In this document: positions 57,314 through 64,000 of the stretch, in pieces
How positions within the stretch are numbered: the stretch's first letter is position 1
Layout: each line of letters starts with the position of its first letter
NCBI GenBank assembly: GCA_963978545.1
Contig: OZ021724.1
Location: forward strand, 102,999,523 to 103,063,522
Source of the DNA: Linyphia triangularis
Lineage: Eukaryota > Arthropoda > Arachnida > Araneae > Linyphiidae
DNA: 64,000 bases
Direction of reading: 5' to 3'
Notes under the pieces: generated by a model
What the model was told of the DNA's origin: nothing
Databases searched by the model: none
The model's input: the letters and a program-made list of their open reading frames with translations, nothing else
Translations under genes and position numbers: made by a program

Positions 57314-57596
57314 TGTTGGGATATTGTTATCCACTGTCACTCATTTCCACCCCTTTGCTTGCTTGTGGACTGCCCTGCCTTGCAGCGCCGCCTTGTGGCT
57401 GGCTTATATAAACTGTTGTTCTAGCCTGTATGCCATTCATTTCATTCATTCATTCATTGTATTCTATTCAGTTACCTCTGACTGTCCAATGTTATGTGTG
57501 TGTTCCTGTGTCCGTGGCGGTTTAATGACTTAATAAACTAATTGTACCGCTAGTGTTGTTGCTTCTCTCAACCACGCTCTGCTACCATCCCCAACA
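57314..57596 (+). repeat. copia 3' LTR
   Basis: Same sequence as the 5' LTR apart from one base, with the poly(A) signal at 57532-57537. The following CAGGT is the right-hand target duplication. Confidence 0.93.
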
Positions 57597-57612
57597 CAGG
57601 TAATGTTAATTT

Positions 57613-58076
57613 TTTAGGGCCGCATAGCCCAGTCAGGAGAGTATCGTTCTCGCAACTAGAAGGTTGCGAGTTCGGGCCTGGGACCGACTAAAGACCGCCG
57701 TGTTCGCTAATGGTGACTGGAGCACGTTAAATCAGTCATGCTCGCAAAGTCCTCCAAGTTCCCATAAAAATCAATACCTCTGGGGGTGGCAAAGCCAAGT
57801 TTTCTGGTGGAATCTTCTGCTTGGTATTGCCTCTAAATTAAGAAGTTCCACATACGGTCGGTAGTGCTGCCATCTACCGGATAGCTACCGAAAGAGGTAG
57901 AAATGAACTCTTCGGCGGCTATAGGTAGACTTGTGCACTCCCTCTCGCGAGTGTGCGCTTACATCCTGTGCAGTACTGCCCACTACCGATCTGTACGGGA
58001 TATGGGGTTTGTACAAAATGCTTAAGCAGAGGTGCCTTAGTCCCCATAGTCCTTGATAAGAAGAAGAAGAAGAAGA
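57613..58076 (+). mobile_element. tRNA-derived SINE, full length, 11-bp TSD
   Basis: The head GGGCCGCATAGCCCAGTCAG (A box) is followed by GTTGCGAGTTCGGGCCTGGG (B box). The body holds GAGCACGTTAAATCAGTCATG, and an (AAG)n tail runs to 58076. The target duplication AATGTTAATTT lies at 57602-57612 and 58077-58087. The body is shared with the SINE at 52516. Confidence 0.88.
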
Positions 58077-58087
58077 AATGTTAATTT

Positions 58088-59229
58088 GGCATATCTCATG
58101 TACCTTTTTCCCAGAAAGTATTTGGCATAGAAGCCTAATTTTTTTCAGTGCATTTAGCAGACACTTGTTATTCTACTGAAGTTGGCTTTTGATTGTGATT
58201 CATTTACTTTATTTATAAAATGAATTTTCGGGAAAGTCATTCAGATTAAGTAAAAAAAGCGCAAGTTTTTTTTTGCCGTAAAAAACAAACACAAAAAGTG
58301 TTTCTAAAATAATAACAAAATCTTACTTCAGTATATACAGATACATAAAAGGAATACGTGATAAAAAATTTCAAGAAAATAGTTTGTGCAGTTTCTGAGA
58401 ATAAAGTATATGAATATTGAAAAATGTAGTTTTGGGAAAAATGCATTTTAAAGATAACTTTACTCACATTAATAGTTATCAATTTTATTTTAAAAAAATT
58501 ATTAAAAATACTTCTAGTTGAGGAATTATTATAAATGAGGTATCCTATTAAAGGGGAGAATTTAAATTTTGATAAATAATAATAATAAACTCAAAATAAA
58601 TTACTGATACATTTTTTTTCTACTAACTCCCCTTAATAAGTAATTTAAATGAATTCATATTTGAGCTGTTGAAATTAAATCAGTATACTTTATATACACA
58701 TTGTTTGGAAGAACGTGGGAACATATTTTCGAACATATGGAACACATATTTGAGCACATATTCAATCTTTTTTACACAAATAAATATTTTTCTTGATTTT
58801 TTTTTCTACGAAACATACTGTTCTCAGAGTTTTACGATTACTCTAAACTCATAGAAAAGATTTGTAATTGTACAAATATTCTTCTTTTAAGTTCCTTTCA
58901 AGTTTTGCATCTTTGCAAATAAGAAAGTTTGAACTTTTGAACTTATAAACACTTTTTAGATGACAACACATCAACGATTCTGTATCAGATAAATAAACCC
59001 ATAAATAAACTGCGATAAGAACAAAGAGAATTCCTTAGTATTAAAGATTGCTTCTGAGTAAATTTAGGTATTTCCTTATTTATATTCGACCGACCGTTCA
59101 TGGTTACGTAAGTTAGAAAAAGAAAAAATATATTCTTAATTAAAAGAAGTTGTATTTCAAAATCATAGTAGCTTTTGCTATCTTAAACATTATATTCTAT
59201 GCAACTGATCAAACTGAACATTGAGACCA
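58088..59229. other. Intron sequence, AT-rich, no element recognised
   Basis: No gene, tRNA, transposon end or tandem repeat seen. Confidence 0.4.
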
Positions 59230-59385
59230 ATATAACTAGGGGTGTGGAACATCGCACAACTTTCAATTACACTACAATACTGACGTGGATTTGTGTCATT
59301 TACCGTTTGTATATTTTCATGCTTCATCAAGAAGAAAGGACTAGTGTTTGGCGATATTTTTTGCAATAATTCTAGTAAGGGTCTT

Positions 59386-59431
<46 letters not shown>

Positions 59432-59849
59432 TCGTTAAAATTGTGATTTTGGCGAGATACTCTTCTATAATCCTTATATTATCCTTTATTATAAGCGAAA
59501 CTGAGGGGCGAAAAAAAACCCGATTGTTTATGAGGTATGCTCAAGGAAAGAGAACTCAGTGTTGAAGGCATTCATTTTTCAACTTCTTACTCCATTAAAA
59601 CATTTTTACGGGAACTTCGGAGGTGGGGATGTTTAGAAAACCTTAAGAGGCATTACTACAGCAATTTTTATCAAAATCGTTAAAGCTGCTTTTAGCACTA
59701 ATTTTAAAACATGATTTTTCAATGGAAGCTACCTTATGCGTATGCTCGATTTTGACGGAAACCTTAATGGTAGGTTACATGGTCGCCACTAACCCTCATA
59801 CTACAATTGAACATCATAGCTTAATTTGTTCGGTAGTTATGCTGACCAA

Positions 59850-59938
<89 letters not shown>

Positions 59939-61185
59939 GTTATTCGATAGACATACATTGTTCTTTCTTGGGTGTCAAACAGTAAAAATCAATCGTTGAT
60001 GGGTGATGCTCAAAGGAAGAGAGCTCTGTGTTAAATGCACTCGGTTTTCAACTTTTTACACTTTTATGGCATTTATATGGGTACTTCAGAGGTGGAGACT
60101 GTTAGAACACCTTAAGAGGCATTAGTACAGAGATTTTAATCAAAATCGTTAGAGTCATTTGATTAGCAATTGCTAAAAAACTTGATTTTTTTCATGATTA
60201 TTCCCGATTTCAACCTTATGCGCACGAGCGATTTTGACGAAAACCTTAAAGGTAAGTTCCATGGCCACAACTAACCCGCGCTCCAAATTTGAACATCGTA
60301 GGTCAATTTGTTCGGGAGCTATGCTGACCACGTACGTATATACGGACATACAGACATTTTTCTAGACCACCTTTTTGAAACCAGGATGTTCGAAAACATA
60401 AAGAAATGCATAATTTTTTTTTTTATTGAAAGCTATGCTTTCATCACCCTATGCAAACATATGGGTAATTGAAAGTAAACTAGGGGTGAGGAACATCGCA
60501 CAACTTTCTATTACACTGTAATACTGATGTCAATTTGTGTCATTTACCGTTACCGTTAGTCGGTTGAAACGATCGTTGATGAGGTAACTCAATGTTGAGG
60601 GCATTTGTATTTCAACTTTTTACACCCTTAAATCATTTTTTTTGGAAATTTTGGAGGTGGGGATGTTTAGAACACCTTAAGAAGCATTACTGCAGCGATT
60701 TTGATTAAAATCGTAGGAGCCGTTTTTTAGCAATTACTGAAAAAAATGATTTTTTTCAGTGCCAGCTACCTCATGCGCGATTTTTATGAAAACCTTAATG
60801 GTAGGTCCCATGGCCATCACCAACCCGCACACCAAATTTGAACATCCTAGGTCAATTTGTTCGGGAGTCACGCTGACCAAATACACACAGACATTTTTTG
60901 CAAATCACTTTTTTGAAATCAGGATGTTCCAAAACGAAGAGAAATGCAAGGGAGAAAAAAAAAAAGAAAAAAAAAAAAAAAAAAAAAAAATTGACCGAAT
61001 GCTCTACTTTCATTACCCTTATATGGGTAATTCAAAGCAAACTAGTTGTGGAACATCGCACAACTTTCAATTACACTATAATACTGATGTCAATTTGTGT
61101 CATTTACCGTTTTTATACTTTCATCGTTCATTTAGAAAAAATGGTCAGTTTGTTGATATTGTTTGCGATAATTCTTGTATGTATC

Positions 61186-61230
<45 letters not shown>

Positions 61231-61781
61231 ACACACACACTAAACTAGTGATTTTGGTGTTATACTTTTCGATAATCCTTGTATTATCCTTTATTATAAG
61301 TGAAACAGAGGGGAGGAGAAAAAACGATCGTTGATGAGGTAAGCTAAAGGAATGAAAACTCTGAGTTCAAGGCATTCGTTTTTCAACTTTTTACAGCATT
61401 TTTAAGGGAATTTCGGAAGTGGGGATGTTTAGAAAAGCTTAAGAGGCATTAGCACAGCGATTTTTATCAAATTCGTTGGAGCCGTTTTTTAGCAATCATT
61501 GAAAAACATGATTTTTTTCAAAGGCAGCTACCTAAGCGCGTGCACGATTGTGACGATAACATTAATGGTAGTTCCCATGGCCACCCGTACGCCAAATTTG
61601 AACATCGTACCTCAATTTGTTCGGGAGTTATTCTGACCACAGACACACACACAGACAAAAAAAAATTCCAGATCACTTTTTTAAGATCAGAGGATGTTCC
61701 AAAACGTGGAGAAATGCAAAAATTTCAATTTTTTTTAAAAACCTAATACTACACTTTTATTACCCTATGTGTACATATGGG
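59230..61781. repeat. Diverged tandem array of ~0.5-0.8-kb units
   Basis: The phrases GGAACATCGCACAACTTTC (59247, 60491, 61050) and GAGGTGGGGATGTTTAGA plus CCTTAAGAGGCATTA (near 59620, 60090, 60660, 61420) repeat in the same order. So do GAACATCGTAGGTCAATTTG and CATATGGGTAATTGAAAG. Each unit has its own poly-A or AC run. An extra copy lies at 44490-44930. The units are non-coding; the identity of the family is unknown. Confidence 0.8.
59850..59936. repeat. (AC)n microsatellite
   Basis: About 87 bp of AC dinucleotides inside one of the tandem units. Confidence 0.97.
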
Positions 61782-62032
61782 GGTATATTCCTAGTTCACG
61801 TTAAAATATCGCCAAGCCGATTTGGCGCTGTTTTGTAGGCGATACAGCTCTAAATTTGGCAACCCCATTTTTTTTATTGACGTGCTTTGGCTTCTACCTT
61901 TCTATACCACAAATCATGGAGCTGGTTCGTTTCTCAATTTTTCATATTGGAATTCCGAATTGGCGACATTCTGGCATTGTCGCCAACTTTTCAAAAGTGC
62001 GCCAACCCATAAACGTGAACTAGGAATTTACC
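61782..62032. mobile_element. MITE of 251 bp with an 8-bp TSD
   Basis: The left end GGTATATTCCTAGTTCACGT and right end ACGTGAACTAGGAATTTACC are inverted. CATATGGG flanks at 61774-61781 and 62033-62040. It splits a tandem unit at the sequence that elsewhere reads CATATGGGTAATTGAAAG, which confirms the insertion. Confidence 0.85.
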
Positions 62033-62121
62033 CATATGGGTAATTGAAAAGTAAAAATAACACATCCAAGCAAAAAACAACAAAAAAAAAAACCGTTGAA
62101 ACCTTTAAAATTCCAACTGAC

Positions 62122-62346
62122 CTGTAACGCACATGCAAAATCCGAATATCCCAGAAGGCCATGCTGCCTCTTCCCTGTTGACACCGTAAACATCCACAAG
62201 TGCTTTGAAAATCACGGCATTTGATCTAAGAACTCCGAGAAGACAGAAATTGACCCAAAAAGCCGCCAATGCAACTACTATATTTGTGTAGTTCATGGCA
62301 GGATGTTTCTTTTGTCCATCGTTACAGAATCTGTACAACATCCATC
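62122..62346 (-). CDS. SLC16-like transporter, first visible coding exon (exon 1)
   Basis: The donor is TACAG|GTCAGT (GT at 62121-62120), phase 1. The exon encodes NYTNIVVALAAFWVNFCLLG (TM1), VIFKALVDVYGVNREEAAWP and SGIFGFCMCVT (TM2), the standard N-terminal layout of SLC16 proteins (GVFF.EF...WI.S). Two readings of the 5' side are possible. It may start at an ATG (62341 or 62296), which gives about 482 or 467 aa overall, the usual family length. Or a pyrimidine-rich CATCTCATCCACTCTTAG acceptor at 62347 may make it an internal phase-1 exon, with the N-terminal tail beyond the window. The usual DGGWGW motif before TM1 is not present. Confidence 0.83.
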
Positions 62347-62635
62347 CTAAGAGTGGATGAGATGATATCCGTGTTTTGCAATAGAGCAATTCTTTTTTTT
62401 TTTTTTCTTCTTCTCTTGGTTATTTCATCTTGGCGTTCTTCCAAATGTAGTTACTCTTCCCCGTTCTATCTTCGAAAGGATCTATCACAAAATGTTTAGA
62501 TAATATTCTGATGTACGGCGAAAGGATAATGCAATCGAGTGAGGTCTTTGGAACCCGACTGGGCTATTTTTGTAGGTGTTGGTCAGCTGTTACGTAGCAA
62601 ACAATTAGACAGATTTAAAATGGCTTTCTGAGAAT

Positions 62636-62666
<31 letters not shown>

Positions 62667-63305
62667 GAATTAACAAAAAATATTTCTATTTTAGATTATA
62701 ATATATAACGTTTTTTTTATAATAAATACATATTTATGTTAGGAAAGGTAATATTTATTTTCGGATTTTGTTTTGTGCCCCCCCCCCCCCGCTCTATCTT
62801 CAACTATAAATTTTATAATTTCGTAACTTACAATAAAAATGTTAACTAGTAAAGAGATAATTTATACTTTCTAACATTAACATTGAATAAGGGTCTAAAA
62901 TTTATTGTTATTTTAATGAATATTCTGCAACTTAGTTTTTTTTTACTTGGAAGTAAGAGATTAAAGTGAAATAATAATTCAATATTATACATATAACTGT
63001 TTATTTAAATTTAAATAATGCTTATAGATGTGCATACTTCCATGAAATGAAATTAATAGAGAAATGTAAAACATGTTTTTTTTTTGTTTTTTTTTTTTTT
63101 TTTTTAATAGCTTGTCTTTATATGAAACAAGAATAACAATTTAACTTAAAAGAAAGTTCCTCCGAAGTTAAAAGTTGACCAAATGTAACAGTGTTTGTTT
63201 ATAAAAATACTTATATACTTATGTCTTTATAAAAAGTAGAGTAATATCATACATTTTTATGACAGAATGATATATATACCATAAACAGTTAAATTTTTTT
63301 ACAAA

Positions 63306-63349
<44 letters not shown>

Positions 63350-63780
63350 TCTTCTCATTGTCACTACCCCATTTAACGATTAATAATATTTTTTCATTAA
63401 AAGTTTTTAGGCAGATTGGTTGTTTTTAAAAGTAGAGGGACGCATGGGTATTTTCTTGAAAAGTGGGGTGAGGCGTCACCCCGCGTCTACCAACACTTCT
63501 AGCACTGGTTTTAGGGCATTTTCTTTTCTTAATATTTAAATAACTAATTTTTTTAAAAGAACTTTTGTTTGAATATTTGGAATCAGAAAGAAATTCTTCA
63601 TAAATACAAACTGATTTCACTCGTTTTTTAAAAATTGCTGGAATTGTGCTTTGAGGGAAATTAGATCATCTATATTGGGCCATGTTTTCTGAGATACGGT
63701 GAAACACTAATACGTGCTGTGCCGAGATGTGCTGAGGGGATTCATTGAAATATATTTAAGATGTGTCCTGGTATGATAAA
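62347..63780. other. Flank of the transporter's first visible exon; low complexity plus one dispersed repeat
   Basis: Contains homopolymer A, T and C runs (62641-62664, 62779-62790, 63310-63347). 63515-63605 is the inverted counterpart of 49195-49305. No promoter or further exon could be identified. Confidence 0.45.
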
Positions 63781-64000
63781 CACTATCTACCAATAAGTAT
63801 TTGGACACTCATGCAATTGAGAATGTCTGCAGTAATGATCTACGTCACCCTTGATCCCAATTCATGGTAGGCTCAACGCTGACTACTACTCCACTAATCT
63901 AGATAACTATGTGCTCCATACGCAGTGACTTTTTTAAGGTTGGATCATTGTTACTTCCAAGATGACAACTCCACTTGTCATGTTGCGAGGTCCACCATGG
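63781..64000 (+). mobile_element. Tc1-like element, second copy, cut by the window end
   Basis: CACTATCTACCAATAAGTAT followed by TTGGACACTCATGCAATTGAG aligns with 45330-45550 at high identity (TGGTAGGCTCAACGCTGACT, CTTCCAAGATGACAACTCCA). It runs off the window, so its length is unknown. Confidence 0.88.

Larger units (their letters stand above)
52823..57596 (+). mobile_element. copia (Ty1/copia) retrotransposon, 4,774 bp, young
   Basis: LTRs of 283 bp each (52823-53105 and 57314-57596) appear to differ at a single base (TTGCACCGCC against TTGCAGCGCC). The 5-bp TSD is CAGGT at 52818-52822 and 57597-57601. The PBS GGTTATGGGCCCAG just after the 5' LTR matches the middle of initiator tRNA-Met, as in insect copia elements. 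The PPT TGTGGGGGAG precedes the 3' LTR. The gene order (gag, protease, integrase, RT, RNase H) is that of copia. One frameshift breaks the polyprotein. It is antisense to the transporter gene. Confidence 0.96.

Noticed and set aside
59293..61334. Plus-strand frames with long Lys or Thr-His tracts
   Set aside because: Poly-A and AC microsatellites inside a non-coding tandem repeat.
62269..62499. Plus-strand frame opposite transporter exon 1
   Set aside because: Shadow of the exon continuing into a T-rich run; the minus strand carries the SLC16 similarity.

Overview
The window looks like AT-rich, repeat-dense nuclear DNA of an arthropod, most likely a spider. A MATH/BTB (TDPOZ-type) gene, a gene with multi-kilobase introns, and a dense mix of BEL/Pao, copia, mariner/Tc1, hAT and tRNA-derived SINE sequences all point that way. 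The species assignment is inference. There are no rRNA genes, CRISPR arrays or bacterial-style operons.

Two host genes can be supported. (1) An intronless plus-strand MATH/BTB/BACK protein lies at 3411-4454. (2) A minus-strand SLC16-like (monocarboxylate transporter family, MFS) gene is split over at least six exons: 62346-62122, 42698-42555, 38311-37988, 27740-27471, 23233-22883 and 17106-16967. I built it from splice signals and family similarity. Every intron is phase 1, the reading frame stays open from exon to exon, and the last exon carries a stop followed by AATAAA. Only 1.5 kb of about 45 kb is coding; the rest is intron.

Layout: 1-3.4 kb holds a TA microsatellite, a tRNA-like segment and one terminal repeat of a small retroelement. 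3.4-4.5 kb is the BTB gene. 4.5-16 kb is intergenic, with tandem repeats, a two-LTR miniature retroelement, a hAT MITE, a LINE fragment and foldback elements. 16-17.1 kb is the 3' end of the transporter, with a TIR element just past its poly(A) signal. 17.1-62 kb holds the transporter introns. These contain a mariner remnant with nested insertions, five copies of a 660-bp foldback element (plus one remnant), two TATCGATA-rich hAT elements, a 484-bp TRIM, a full-length but decayed BEL/Pao element, a 3.2-kb satellite with higher-order structure, a young copia element and several SINEs. 62.3-64 kb is mostly low-complexity DNA and the start of a second Tc1 copy.

Most notable are a miniature LTR-type family whose terminal repeats contain a tRNA-like segment with pol III A and B boxes; the very tight packing of transposons against transporter splice sites (exon 3 has an element 14 nt from one end and another about 17 nt from the other); and two mariner remnants that have become inverted duplications of their own transposase 3' end. 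All coordinates were read by eye, so ends may be off by one or a few bases.
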